Shown piece by piece: positions 1-12,033 of a stretch of 64,000 nt of DNA. Each line of letters starts with the position of its first letter. Position 1 is the first letter of the stretch. The stretch is from Nocardiopsis endophytica. Its GTDB lineage: Bacteria > Actinomycetota > Actinomycetes > Streptosporangiales > Streptosporangiaceae. The stretch lies in assembly GCF_027706725.1 (NCBI RefSeq), contig NZ_JAQFWQ010000030.1:1-64000 (forward strand), written 5' to 3'. Made by a program: the position numbers and the translations under genes. The notes below the pieces were generated by a model. It was not told the origin of the DNA, searched no databases, and saw nothing but the letters and a program-made list of their open reading frames with translations.

Positions 1-69
1 GTTGTAGGTGGGTTTGTGGCTGGTGTTTTGATTCGTGGATAGTGTGCGCGAGCATCTTGTATCTGTGGT
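1..69 (+). other. 3' part of the 16S-23S internal transcribed spacer
   Basis: These bases immediately precede the recognisable 23S rRNA 5' end and contain no tRNA-like fold that I can see. They probably carry the 5' half of the 23S processing stalk, whose partner lies after the 23S 3' end. The 16S gene would lie just outside the window. Confidence 0.6.
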
Positions 70-3160
<3,091 letters not shown>

Positions 3161-3278
3161 CATGGATGCTGGGTGCTCGCGCATACTGTTCCCTTTTTTG
3201 GGGTTCGCACACGAATCGGAAGTGTTTTCATATAGGTTTCCCCGGCCGCCTCTTGTTTGGGGTGTGTTGTGGGTGTTG
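3161..3278 (+). other. 23S-5S spacer
   Basis: Transcribed spacer of about 118 bases with an AT-richer middle (ttcatataggtttcc near 3228-3242). It holds the 3' half of the 23S processing stalk. No tRNA gene is visible in it. Confidence 0.7.
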
Positions 3279-3399
3279 GTTTGCGGTGGTTATGGCTGGA
3301 GGGTCACACCCGGTCCCTTTCCGAACCCGGTCGTTAAGCCTCTTTGCGCCGATGGTACTGCCTCCATGGTGTGGGGTGGGAGAGTAGGTTGCCGCCGCA
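3279..3399 (+). rRNA. rrf: 5S ribosomal RNA
   Basis: About 120 bases with the normal 5S landmarks: a 5' gcggtggttatggc segment, ccgaacccgg in loop C, gcgccgatggtactgc, and a 3' gggagagtaggttgccgccgc segment that pairs with the 5' end. It is the last gene of the operon and is followed at once by a strong intrinsic terminator. Confidence 0.95.
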
Positions 3400-3411
3400 T
3401 TTTCTTCGAGG

Positions 3412-3449
3412 AGGGGCGGGGTCCTTTTTGGGCCCCGCCCCTTTTTTTC
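3412..3449 (+). terminator. intrinsic terminator of the rRNA operon
   Basis: A perfect 10-bp stem (arms 3412-3421 and 3433-3442, aggggcgggg with its complement) is followed by a run of T to 3448. It lies 12 bases after the 5S 3' end. Confidence 0.9.
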
Positions 3450-3797
3450 GTGCCCGAGCTTGTGAACATGTGAACAAGCGGCGGGGTCGGCGGCCCGTGT
3501 CGTGGCGCTGCCGGCCGGCGGGCGTGCGCACGGTCGCCCTGGTGGGCGGCGACGGCGAAAGGTCACTGGCTCCCGGGCCCTGCCTGCCGTCCGGCGGGCC
3601 GCTCGCGGCCGGGGCGGGCGGCCGAGGCGGTGCTCCGCTCACGGGCGTCGGCCGGACGAAGGCTCGAAGCGGTGCAGGTGGAGGGGCGGCGACGGCGAGG
3701 TTCGGTGATCGGCCCTGGAATGTCGTTGGTGCCTGCTACTGGGAGGGCGGTGGCATCGGCTCTCCAGGGGCCCTGCGTCTCGCGCGGCGTGCGGCCC

Positions 3798-3821
3798 CCG
3801 CCCCCCTTGGAAGGGGGGCGG
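3798..3821. repeat. inverted repeat / hairpin
   Basis: Arms 3798-3808 and 3811-3821 are perfect complements (ccgccccccTT and its reverse). A real hairpin would open the central bases to form a loop. No T tract follows on the plus strand, so it is not a canonical terminator. Confidence 0.6.
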
Positions 3822-3886
3822 TGGGGGTGTTCAACCCCCCCCTGGCGGGTGGGCGGGGCGGGTTCCGCAAGATTACCGAAAACCTT

Positions 3887-3915
3887 GCCGCACGCCCTCT
3901 AAGAGGGCTTGCGGC
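3887..3915. repeat. inverted repeat / hairpin
   Basis: A compact near-palindrome: inner arms gccctct (3894-3900) and agagggc (3902-3908), outer arms gccgc (3887-3891) and gcggc (3911-3915). There is no T tract after it. Role unknown. Confidence 0.6.
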
Positions 3916-4068
3916 GTCCTTTCGCCGGGTTCTTGAAAAAGGTTGCGGGGGCCTCGCCGATCAAGATCAACATGTGCTGTGACCTGGGCGGTCATGGTTT
4001 CTCTGAATTTCTTTGGGAAATCCTGGGGATTCCCCCATAAAACCGCGGCGATCGCTTATCTTTGGTAT

Positions 4069-5460
4069 ATGGCGATCGAGCAGTACCCCGGCATCCCCGC
4101 CGGGTCTCCCGCGGAGGAGATCCGGAAGGGCCTGGCGGGTGTGCTGCGCGGCATCGACCGGGCCGTGGGCGCGGAGGTGGCTCCGGGCCACCGGGAGGCC
4201 CTGACCCAGGCGATGGCCGCTCTGGCCGGAGGGCAGGACGCCCTGGACCTGGCGGCGGCCCGGCTGGCCGCGCGGATGCGCGAGACCGGCGCCCTGGCCG
4301 GAACCGACCACTCCACCGTCACTGGGCTCCTGCGCGACAACGGCCGGAGCCTGGCCCAGGCCAAGGACATCGTTCGGGTCGCCGAGCACATGGACGACTA
4401 CGGCGACTCGGTCCGGTCCGCTGAGGCGGGGGAGATCGGGTTCGCGCACCTGGCCAAGATCGTGGCCGAGTGCGAGAACGCTACGGACAAGCGGCCCGTC
4501 GATGAGTACCCGGACGAGGACGAGTTCCGGGCCAAGGCCGAGCCGATCATGCTGCAGGCCGCCAAGTCGGGTGCCGACAAGAGCACGCTCGGCAAGATCG
4601 GCCGCACCCTCGTCTGCCGCATCTCCCCCAAGACGCACGAGGAGGAGAACCGGCGGGCCTACGAGGAGCGCAGGCTGCGGCGCCTGCGGAACCCCTTCGG
4701 CTTCACCCTTGATGTGCAGGGCGACATCGCCAGCGAGCACATCCTGGTCGCGGCTCTGGAGTGCCACCTGATGCCCCCGTCGGAGGGGGATGAGCGGACC
4801 ACGGGCGAGCGCTGGTTCGACGCCCTGATGCAGCTCTGCGAGAACCGGCTCATCGCCGAGGGCGTTCCGGTCCCGGTGCCCGAGGAGGGCTCGGACGCGG
4901 CCAAGGCCCTGGCGGCCCCGCGGCCCTGCTCCTGCGGCGGCAAGGGGGCGGGGCGGCCGCTGGTGAACGTCACGGTCCCCCTGGCCACCCTGCAGGGCGA
5001 GGAGGGCTCCGAGCCCGCGGTGAGCGACCGCGACCGGGTCCTCCCCGGCTCGGTGGCCCGGGCCTTCGCCACCGACTGCGTCCTGCAGCGGATCGTGACC
5101 GACCCGGTCACCGGGAAGGTGTTGGACGTGGGCACCGCCCGTCGGCTCTTCCCGGACAAGGTCCGCCACGCCCTCGCCGCGCGCACCACGGTGTGCCAGT
5201 GGGAGGAGGGGTGCACCACCCCGGTCCGCTGGTGCGAGGCCGACCACCGGACCGAGTGGTGGGAGGGCGGCTCCACCACCGTGGAGAACGGCCAGATGCT
5301 CTGCGGCCGCCACAACCGGGAGAAGCACCGGCGCCGCGCGGAGGCCCACTACCTGGCCGCCGACCGCCGCCACCGGCCCCGCCGTGGCGGTGGGACCCGC
5401 CGGGAGCACGGGGAAGGGGAGGCGGGGCCGGACCCGCCGGACCCACCCGGTCACCGATGA
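4069..5460 (+). CDS. DUF222 / HNH endonuclease domain protein (13E12 repeat family)
   Basis: 463 aa. The first roughly 300 residues are an alpha-helical DUF222-type domain. The C-terminus is a compact HNH nuclease module: C376 opens a CxxxxxC...WCEADH segment with H393, then WWEGGSTTVENG and LCGRHNREKH, matching the usual zinc-binding HNH pattern of these proteins. The family is the 13E12 repeat family, present in many copies in actinobacterial genomes and sometimes a site of prophage integration; its function is not established. The chosen ATG begins MAIEQYPG; the frame is open upstream to 3943 but those residues look non-coding and AT-rich. No good Shine-Dalgarno is visible. A TATCTT box lies at 4058-4063. 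It stands alone between the rRNA operon and a minus-strand gene. Confidence 0.85.
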   Translation: MAIEQYPGIPAGSPAEEIRKGLAGVLRGIDRAVGAEVAPGHREALTQAMAALAGGQDALDLAAARLAARMRETGALAGTDHSTVTGLLRDNGRSLAQAKDIVRVAEHMDDYGDSVRSAEAGEIGFAHLAKIVAECENATDKRPVDEYPDEDEFRAKAEPIMLQAAKSGADKSTLGKIGRTLVCRISPKTHEEENRRAYEERRLRRLRNPFGFTLDVQGDIASEHILVAALECHLMPPSEGDERTTGERWFDALMQLCENRLIAEGVPVPVPEEGSDAAKALAAPRPCSCGGKGAGRPLVNVTVPLATLQGEEGSEPAVSDRDRVLPGSVARAFATDCVLQRIVTDPVTGKVLDVGTARRLFPDKVRHALAARTTVCQWEEGCTTPVRWCEADHRTEWWEGGSTTVENGQMLCGRHNREKHRRRAEAHYLAADRRHRPRRGGGTRREHGEGEAGPDPPDPPGHR

Positions 5461-5726
5461 CGAGCCTCACCGCGAACCTCCGGCAGATCCCCGGTACGAC
5501 CCGCAAGAACCCCTCCGGCGGAGCCCCGCCGAAGGTGTCGTATGACCCTGCCTCCTCTCGGTTCCCCACCTTCTCCTGGAACCGTCGCGACCCCGCCGCG
5601 GACCCGCCTCTCCGACCGGGCGGAGGTCCCGGCGGACGCCGAGCAGGCCTGTTCAGGCGCCCATGCGCCGTCGCCTGGACCCGCTCCGGCATTCCCGATA
5701 CTTCTCCGAAAAGTGTTCTGGGTCTG

Positions 5727-6167
5727 CTATATCGCTTCCCGGGCGTGGAATTGCCGTACGTACCATCGCTGCCACGGCGTCTCCACGGAGCGCCGGTCGT
5801 AGTTGCGGCGGACGTATTCGACGGCCGCATCCGGTGACAGCCCGTCGAGCACCGCCAAGCACGCCAGGGTGGTCCCGGTGCGGCCGATCCCCGCCGAGCA
5901 GGCGACCTCCACGCGTTCGTCGGGCGCGCGCCGCCACGCCGTTCTGAAGTGCTCCCCGGCGGTGCGGTCGACGGGAAGCAGGAAATCCGGCCAGCGCACC
6001 CACACGCTCTCCCACGGCACCGAGGGAGGACGGCGTCCTTGCAGGTAGAGGCCGAAATCGGGGTCGGGGCCATCGGGTCGGGGGCGGCGCAGGCCGCGGC
6101 CGCGCACCAGGCGGCCGGAAGGCAGGGTCAGGACCCCCGGCGCCTTGGAGTCCCATGTCGCCGGCAT
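5727..6167 (-). CDS. protein-tyrosine phosphatase-like protein (dual-specificity fold)
   Basis: 146 aa. It has the CX5R phosphate-binding loop as ACSAGIGRTGT with C90 as the expected nucleophile and R96, and a WPD motif at 59-61 that would supply the general acid. The usual histidine before the cysteine is alanine here. The size fits small bacterial dual-specificity-type phosphatases. The start was chosen because aaaggag sits 8 bases upstream of this ATG; the frame runs open a further 24 codons. Substrate unknown. It is transcribed divergently from the next gene. Confidence 0.75.
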   Translation of the reverse strand: MPATWDSKAPGVLTLPSGRLVRGRGLRRPRPDGPDPDFGLYLQGRRPPSVPWESVWVRWPDFLLPVDRTAGEHFRTAWRRAPDERVEVACSAGIGRTGTTLACLAVLDGLSPDAAVEYVRRNYDRRSVETPWQRWYVRQFHAREAI

Positions 6168-6392
6168 GTCCGAATCTCCTTTCTCCGGCCGGTGGGAAAT
6201 CCGGCCGGATGGTGCGGGTGTGCGGTTCTCGATGCGCATTCGATCGCTTTCGGACCGTCCGCCTCCATTCAGGGCGGCGCCGGAGCCGGAATCGGGCCTC
6301 CGGCGGAGGGGAAACCTTCTGGGCCCGGGTGGCGTGCGTGCATTCCGGAGCTATGATCCGTGCACTTCGCCCGCCGTTCGGAGGGGAGCGCG

Positions 6393-7052
6393 ATGGGCAA
6401 GCACGTGGCCGCGTGGTTCACCACCTTCATACTCGACATGGTCGCCGTGCTCGTGCTGGCCTTCCTCATGGGGGACACGGGAGCCGCGCTGGGCATGGCG
6501 GCGGGCGGCGTGGCCCTGGCCGGAGTGGCGGTCGTGGCCGCCGTGGACGGCGCCGTCGGCGGCGCCGCCCTGCTCCTGCTGGTCCCCGCGGGCCTGGCCG
6601 CTCCGGTCGGGGCCGTCACCTCCGCCGAGGTGGCCGTGGGCCGCCCCGTCGCCTCCGTGGTGCAGGGCGACGAGAGCGCCTCGGGGACCACCGTCCCGCT
6701 GGTGGAGCCCGGGATGAACTCCGTGGTCGGTCCCGACGGTGAACCTGACGGCTCTTCCCCGTGCGCAGAGGCGGAGGACGCGGTCGCGGCCGGGGAGACC
6801 GGGACGTGCCCGCCGACCGTCGTGTCCGTGCCGTCCGAGGGGGCCACCGAAGGCCCCGACGACGGGACCGGCGGGGGCGTCGATGTGGACCCCGACGGCG
6901 GCACCGACGGCGGCCCAGAGGAAGGCACCGACGGGGGCACTGACGGCGGCGGTGGTACCGATGACACCGGCGGTACGGGCGGCGGCGGTGGTACGGACGA
7001 CGGCGCCGGCGGGCTCGGCGGCGGACCGTCCTCGGGTGCGGGCGTCCCGTAG
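6393..7052 (+). CDS. hypothetical membrane protein with Gly/Asp/Thr-rich tail
   Basis: 219 aa, function not recognised. Residues about 5-75 hold two or three hydrophobic segments rich in Ala, Val and Gly, then a short linker, then a low-complexity tail of about 80 residues dominated by Gly, Asp and Thr (repeats of the type DGGTDGG). The tail is acidic and probably disordered; its side of the membrane cannot be decided. The ATG is preceded by ggaggggagcg. A GTG 33 bases upstream is a less likely start. Confidence 0.6.
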   Translation: MGKHVAAWFTTFILDMVAVLVLAFLMGDTGAALGMAAGGVALAGVAVVAAVDGAVGGAALLLLVPAGLAAPVGAVTSAEVAVGRPVASVVQGDESASGTTVPLVEPGMNSVVGPDGEPDGSSPCAEAEDAVAAGETGTCPPTVVSVPSEGATEGPDDGTGGGVDVDPDGGTDGGPEEGTDGGTDGGGGTDDTGGTGGGGGTDDGAGGLGGGPSSGAGVP

Positions 7053-7344
7053 CCGCCGCGGTGGACCGGGCGGTTACTCCCTGGAATGGCTTGACCCGCT
7101 TTCGGGCGGTGTGGGGCGAGCGTCTTCACCCACGGTGAACACGTGCTCGGCGGGGCCAATATGGGCCCTCCCCCTGTGAAATAAGAGTCCTGTAAGAATC
7201 GGCCGCTGACCATTCCCCGCGACGTCGGGCGGCGGCGGAGCCGGGTATCGTGTTGGCGGGGTTTTCGGCGGTCTCCCCCACAGCGCCGTTCCCCGCCCGA
7301 GATTTCTGCTGAACCGATTCGGCCCATGTCCGCGTCACACAGCG

Positions 7345-10300
7345 GTGGACACGTATGGGGGATCGAGGATTCCAGGGGGCCTCCAACTGAGTGACAGCAC
7401 CAACGGCGCCGACGACGAGCGGCGCCCCGAGACGCCAGAGAACGACGAGACCGCCGCGGGTGCCCCCGCTGAGGAGGGGGTGCCGGCCGACGCGGCGGCC
7501 GGTGACGTGCCCGAGAGCGACGAGTCCGCGAGCAGGGAGTCCGAAAACGGTGGGCCTGGGGAGGCGGAGTCCGGTGAGGCGCCGGTGAGCGACGACAGCG
7601 ACGACAAGGGCGCGGACGCGGGCGACGCCGATGACGCCGAAGGCGTCGGCGCCTTCAAGGACAGCGGCAGCTTCTTCCGGGACAAGGTCGCCAAGACCCT
7701 CGCGGAGCAGGGGTTCAGCCTGCGCAGCGACGGGACCTGGGACGAGGGTGCCTCCGCCGCCTCCGGGACGGGCTCCGCCGAAGCCGGGCAGGCCCCTGCG
7801 GACAGCGCGGAGGAGGGGGAGGACTCGGCCGAGGAGCCGGAGAGACCGGCCTCCTCGGACACCTCCGAGGCCTCTTCCGACCCCTCCGACACCTCTGAAT
7901 CGTGGGACCCGGAGAGCACGGCGGCGTTCGCCCCGGTGTTCGACGACGATGACGGCGGAGCGCCTGAGGAGCCTGCCGCGGGATCCGTCACGGATGCTGC
8001 GGGGGAAGCCGCAACAGAGTCCGGCGAGACGTCCGGCACGGAGCCCGAGGGGGAGAAGGGCTCCGCGGCAGAGGACGACGGGGACTCCTGGGACCCCGAG
8101 AGCACGGCCGCCTTCACGCCGGTCCTCAGTGACGACAAGGCTGACGACACGGCTGACGGCGCCGCCGACGACACGGCGGAGGAGACGGAGGGCGACGGCT
8201 CCTCCGCTTCGGCCGCCGCTGCGGCCGCGGCCGGTGCAGCCGCGGTAGGTGCGGCCGCGGGTTCGGGCTCCGAGGGCCGCACGAAGGGCGACGCCGACTC
8301 CTCTTCCGATTCCTCTTCGGAGGCATCGTCGGAGGCGTCGCCGGAGGCCGCCTCCGAGGCGGCCCCCAAGGGCGGCGGCAAGCCCGTCTACGCGATCCCC
8401 ACGCCGCCTCCGGCGCCTGCGGGGCCCACCACCCCGGCGGCTCCCGCGGATTCCACCCCCGCACCCGAGCCCTCCGCCGAGTCCTCCGCCCATGCCGGCG
8501 GTGCTTCCGGCGGTGCTTCCGACAGTGCTTCCGGCGGTACTCCCGGCGGCGGTGACGAGCCGCCGGTCACGGGGGCGCGGAACCTGCTCCGGGCCAAGGT
8601 GCCGGGCAAGGGGATGGGCGCCTCCGGGGCCGCTGCCGCCGGGGACGCGTCCACGGCCTCGGCCGCGGCGGCCGGTGGTCCCGGCAAGGGCAAGGGGAAG
8701 AAGGGCCCCAAGGGGCCCAAGGGCCCATCCGGTCCGGGGAAGGGCAAGAGGCCCAAGAAGCCGATGTGGTTCCGGGTGACGCGCGCGCTGCTGATCACGG
8801 CGGGTGCGTTCATGCTGCTCGGGATCGGCGGGTTCGCGGTGGCCTACGCCTCGTTCGAGGTGCCTACGACGGCGAAGGCGGAGGCGACCGACCAGGGGTC
8901 GGTCTTCTATTACGCGGACGGCGAGACGAAGTTCGCCGAGCGCGGTGTCGACCGGGACCCCGTCTCCTACGACGAGATCCCCGAGCACGTCCAGGAGGCG
9001 GTCATCTCCGCGGAGGACCGCGGCTTCTGGACCGAGCCGGGCGTGTCGGTCTCGGGCACGGTCCGGGGCGCGTGGTCGACCTTCACCGGCCAGCAGGTGC
9101 AGGGCGGGTCCACCATCACCCAGCAGATGGTCCGCAACTACTTCGAGGGCGTCTCCAAGGACCAGACCATCTCCCGCAAGCTCAAGGAGATGATCATCGC
9201 CCTCAAGATCGACCGGTCGGACGAGTACGACAAGAAGTGGGTGATGGAGCAGTACCTCAACACCATCTACTTCGGCCGCAACGCCTACGGCATCCAGGCC
9301 GCCGCCCAGGCCTACTACCACAAGGACGTGGGCGAGCTGACGCCGGACGAGGCCGCGTTCCTGGCGGCCGCGATCCAGCAGCCGACGAAGTTCGGCATGG
9401 CCGACAGCGACACCACCCCCGAGATGGAGAAGCGCTGGAAGTACGTGGTGAACGGCCTGGTGGAGGAGGAGATCATCACCAAGGCCGACGGGGACGCGAT
9501 GGAGTTCCCCAAGCCCGAGGAGAGCCGCCCCGCCGAGGGGATGGACCTGAGCGGCTACAAGGGGTACATGCTCCAGCAGGCCATGTCCGAGCTGGAGGGC
9601 CTCGGGTACACCGAGGACAACATCAACCGCAACGGCTACAAGATCGTCACCACGTTCGACAAGGACCTCATGGACGCCGCCGTGGAGGCGGTGGAGAGCA
9701 ACGTCGACGTGAGCTCCCTGCCGGAGGGGGTGTACGCGGGGCTGACCGCGATCGACCCGGCGACCGGTGAGGTCGTGGCGTTCTACGGCGGCGAGGACTA
9801 CAACGAGAACCAGTACGACAGCGCGTTCCGCGGTTCGGCGCAGGCGGGCTCGGCGTTCAAGCCCTATGTGCTGGCGGCCGCGCTGGAGAACGGCATGAGC
9901 CTGAACACCATCGTGGACGGCACGTCGGGCCAGTCGTTCAACGGTTCGGTGGTGAACAACTCGCACCCGGGCGGCGGTCCGCAGAACCTGATCGACGCCA
10001 CCCGCGAGTCGAGCAACACCGGCTTCATCAACCTGGCGCTGGAGACCGGCCTGCCCGAGGTCGTGGACATGGCGCACGCGGCGGGGATCCCGAAGGACAA
10101 GATCACCGAGCAGCAGGCGTCCGCGCCCACGCTGGCCCTGGGCGTGTCCGACGTCAGCGCGGTGGACCAGGCGACCGGGTACGCGACGTTCGCCAACGGC
10201 GGGGTGCACATCGAGCCGCACGTGGTGCGCGAGATCGTCGACGTCAACGGGGACAACCTGCGGGAGAAGCCGGCCGAGGAGCGGGTGATGAAGGAGGGCG

Positions 10301-10890
10301 TGGCGGCCGACGTCACCTACGCCCTGCAGCAGGTGGTCACCTCCGGCACCGGGACCGCGGCGCAGCTCCCGGACCGGCGCCCGGTGGCGGGCAAGACGGG
10401 CACCACCGACTCCAGCGTGGCCGGGTGGTTCGCGGGGTACACCCCGCAGCTGTCCACGGCGGTGGGCGTGTACAACGGCAACAACCAGCCGTTCGTCCTG
10501 CCGGGGGTGGGCGAGGTCTACGGCGGCAACGTGCCCGCGTCGATCTGGCGGACGTTCATGGCCAAGGCGATGGAGGGCAAGGACCCCGAGCCGTTCCCGT
10601 CGCCGAGCTACGGCGGGACGACGGAGAACTACGCGCCCGACGTGCCGACGCAGGACCCCGAGGGCGACCAGGGGCAGCAGGAGCCGCAAGAGCCCCAGGA
10701 GCCGCAGGAACCCCAGGAGCCGGAGCAGCCGCAGGAGCCGGAGATCCCGGCGGATCCCGATCCGACCGACCCGGGGGGCGACCAGCCTCCGCCGGACGGG
10801 GGCGGCGACCAGCCACCGCCCGACGGCGGCGGTGACCAGCCACCGCCGCCGGACGGCGGCGGGGGTGACGACGGCACCTTCTTTCCCTGA
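7345..10890 (+). CDS. class A penicillin-binding protein (bifunctional transglycosylase/transpeptidase) with long acidic N-terminus
   Basis: 1181 aa, against about 700-800 for most class A PBPs. It polymerises and cross-links peptidoglycan at the outer face of the membrane. Residues 1 to about 475 are a low-complexity, Ser/Glu/Asp/Ala-rich cytoplasmic tail. Within it the motif SWDPESTAAF occurs twice (near 186 and 248), and a Lys/Gly/Pro-rich basic stretch ends just before the single transmembrane helix (about 477-503). The GT51 domain follows, with catalytic E557 in AEDRGFW and GGSTITQQMVRNYF. The transpeptidase has S836xxK839 (SAFKPY), SSN at 889-891 and KTGTT from K1017. The C-terminus is a QEP repeat followed by three DQPPP-Gly units. 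The GTG start at 7345 is tentative; no strong Shine-Dalgarno precedes it. It is monocistronic, with a terminator hairpin after it. Confidence 0.92.
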   Translation: MDTYGGSRIPGGLQLSDSTNGADDERRPETPENDETAAGAPAEEGVPADAAAGDVPESDESASRESENGGPGEAESGEAPVSDDSDDKGADAGDADDAEGVGAFKDSGSFFRDKVAKTLAEQGFSLRSDGTWDEGASAASGTGSAEAGQAPADSAEEGEDSAEEPERPASSDTSEASSDPSDTSESWDPESTAAFAPVFDDDDGGAPEEPAAGSVTDAAGEAATESGETSGTEPEGEKGSAAEDDGDSWDPESTAAFTPVLSDDKADDTADGAADDTAEETEGDGSSASAAAAAAAGAAAVGAAAGSGSEGRTKGDADSSSDSSSEASSEASPEAASEAAPKGGGKPVYAIPTPPPAPAGPTTPAAPADSTPAPEPSAESSAHAGGASGGASDSASGGTPGGGDEPPVTGARNLLRAKVPGKGMGASGAAAAGDASTASAAAAGGPGKGKGKKGPKGPKGPSGPGKGKRPKKPMWFRVTRALLITAGAFMLLGIGGFAVAYASFEVPTTAKAEATDQGSVFYYADGETKFAERGVDRDPVSYDEIPEHVQEAVISAEDRGFWTEPGVSVSGTVRGAWSTFTGQQVQGGSTITQQMVRNYFEGVSKDQTISRKLKEMIIALKIDRSDEYDKKWVMEQYLNTIYFGRNAYGIQAAAQAYYHKDVGELTPDEAAFLAAAIQQPTKFGMADSDTTPEMEKRWKYVVNGLVEEEIITKADGDAMEFPKPEESRPAEGMDLSGYKGYMLQQAMSELEGLGYTEDNINRNGYKIVTTFDKDLMDAAVEAVESNVDVSSLPEGVYAGLTAIDPATGEVVAFYGGEDYNENQYDSAFRGSAQAGSAFKPYVLAAALENGMSLNTIVDGTSGQSFNGSVVNNSHPGGGPQNLIDATRESSNTGFINLALETGLPEVVDMAHAAGIPKDKITEQQASAPTLALGVSDVSAVDQATGYATFANGGVHIEPHVVREIVDVNGDNLREKPAEERVMKEGVAADVTYALQQVVTSGTGTAAQLPDRRPVAGKTGTTDSSVAGWFAGYTPQLSTAVGVYNGNNQPFVLPGVGEVYGGNVPASIWRTFMAKAMEGKDPEPFPSPSYGGTTENYAPDVPTQDPEGDQGQQEPQEPQEPQEPQEPEQPQEPEIPADPDPTDPGGDQPPPDGGGDQPPPDGGGDQPPPPDGGGGDDGTFFP

Positions 10891-10914
10891 GCCGCCGCCC
10901 GCTGACCCGGAACC

Positions 10915-10945
10915 GGAGCCGCGCCCCTCGTAGGGGCGCGGCTCC
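10915..10945. terminator. bidirectional terminator hairpin
   Basis: A perfect 14-bp stem (arms 10915-10928 and 10932-10945) with a 3-base loop lies in the 63-base gap between the convergent PBP and prenyltransferase-like genes. There is no T tract, as is common in high-GC actinobacteria. Confidence 0.75.
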
Positions 10946-10953
10946 GCCGCGTT

Positions 10954-12033
10954 CTAGAAGGGGCAGCCGCACAGGCCGCGCGGGTCGGCGGGGGGCTCGC
11001 CCCAGTCGGCGGTGAACGCCGCGGCGCCGGGGGTGGCCCCGGTGAGGGCGTCGGCGGCGAGGATGACGGCGGCCGCGGTCCAGGTGCTGCGCTCGACCGG
11101 CCAGTTGACCCGTTCGGCGAACTGGTACCCGGTCCAGTAGGCGCCGTCGTCGGGGTCGCGCAGGTGGGCGATGTCGGCGAGCAGCCGGGTGCCGCGCTCG
11201 GTGTCGCCGACGGCGGCCAGGGCCAGCACGAGCTCGCTGGTCTCGGCGCCGGTCACCCAGGGCTGGTCGCTGACGCAGCGGATGCCCAGCCCGGGGACGA
11301 CGAAGGTGTCCCAGCGCTCGTCGAGGCGCTTGCGGGCGCCGGGGCCGCGCAGAGCCCCGCCGAGGACGGGGTAGTACCAGTCCATGGAGAAGCGGGACCG
11401 GTCGGCGAAGACCTCCTCGTGCTCGGCGACGAGGTGGCCCAGGCGGTCGGCGGCGGCCCGCAGGCCGGGGAGGCCGCGGCCGAGCCGTTCGCCGAGGGCG
11501 GCGGCGCAGCGCAGCCCGTGGTGCACGCTGGCGCACCCGGTGAGCAGGGCGTGGTCGCCGGGGCCGCCGTCGGCGCCGCGGGCCCACAGGACCTCGCCGC
11601 GCTCGGTGGCCAGGCCGAGGGCGAACTCGGCGCCGGCGGCCACGGCGGGCCACATCCGCTCGGCGAAGGCGGTGTCGCCGGTGGTGAGCAGGTGGTGCCA
11701 GACGCCGACGGCGGGGTAGGCGGCGTGGTTGGGTTCGCGGTGGTCCGCGGCGGGGCGGCCCTGGCGCATCTTGGCGGGCCAGGAGCCGTCGGGCAGCTGC
11801 ACCCCGGCCAGCCAGGCGTAGGCGCGGCGGGCGGCGGCGTGGTGCCCGGCGGCGGTGAGGGCCATCGCGCACTCGACGTGGTCCCACACGTCGAGGTGGC
11901 CGCCGGGGAACCAGGGCAGCGCCCCGCCGGGCTCCTGGCTGGCGAGCAGGTAGCGGGCGGAGCGCTCGATCTGGGAGGCGGTCAGGACGCCGGGGACCTC
12001 GAGGACGGTGGCCTGTGCGGGGGCGGGGCTCAT
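10954..12033 (-). CDS. prenyltransferase/squalene-cyclase-like alpha-alpha barrel protein
   Basis: 359 aa. The repeated helical pattern, with recurrent Q(L)PDGSWP, W-rich and GxxxW segments, fits the six-hairpin or terpenoid-cyclase-like alpha/alpha barrel annotated in actinobacteria as prenyltransferase/squalene oxidase repeat. No class II cyclase DxDD motif is visible, so catalysis of a cyclisation is doubtful; a sugar- or lipid-binding role is as likely. The ATG overlaps the stop of the methyltransferase gene (ATGA), so the two are translationally coupled. It is the last gene of a three-gene operon with a glycosyltransferase. Confidence 0.65.
   Translation of the reverse strand: MSPAPAQATVLEVPGVLTASQIERSARYLLASQEPGGALPWFPGGHLDVWDHVECAMALTAAGHHAAARRAYAWLAGVQLPDGSWPAKMRQGRPAADHREPNHAAYPAVGVWHHLLTTGDTAFAERMWPAVAAGAEFALGLATERGEVLWARGADGGPGDHALLTGCASVHHGLRCAAALGERLGRGLPGLRAAADRLGHLVAEHEEVFADRSRFSMDWYYPVLGGALRGPGARKRLDERWDTFVVPGLGIRCVSDQPWVTGAETSELVLALAAVGDTERGTRLLADIAHLRDPDDGAYWTGYQFAERVNWPVERSTWTAAAVILAADALTGATPGAAAFTADWGEPPADPRGLCGCPF

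Larger units (their letters stand above)
3450..4068. other. gene-free, hairpin-rich stretch between rRNA operon and DUF222 gene
   Basis: No ORF here looks like a real protein in any frame. The stretch is very GC-rich up to about 3870, with runs of C and G, and turns markedly AT-richer at 3985-4068. It contains two clear inverted repeats, listed separately, and a ggggattcccc element near 4025-4036. It could be the flank of a 13E12-type element or simply degraded sequence downstream of the rRNA operon. Confidence 0.5.

Noticed and set aside
7126-10689. 1187-codon open frame antisense to the PBP gene
   Set aside because: Composition is Arg/Gly/Leu-rich with no domain; such frames arise because third-position GC leaves few stops in the antisense strand.
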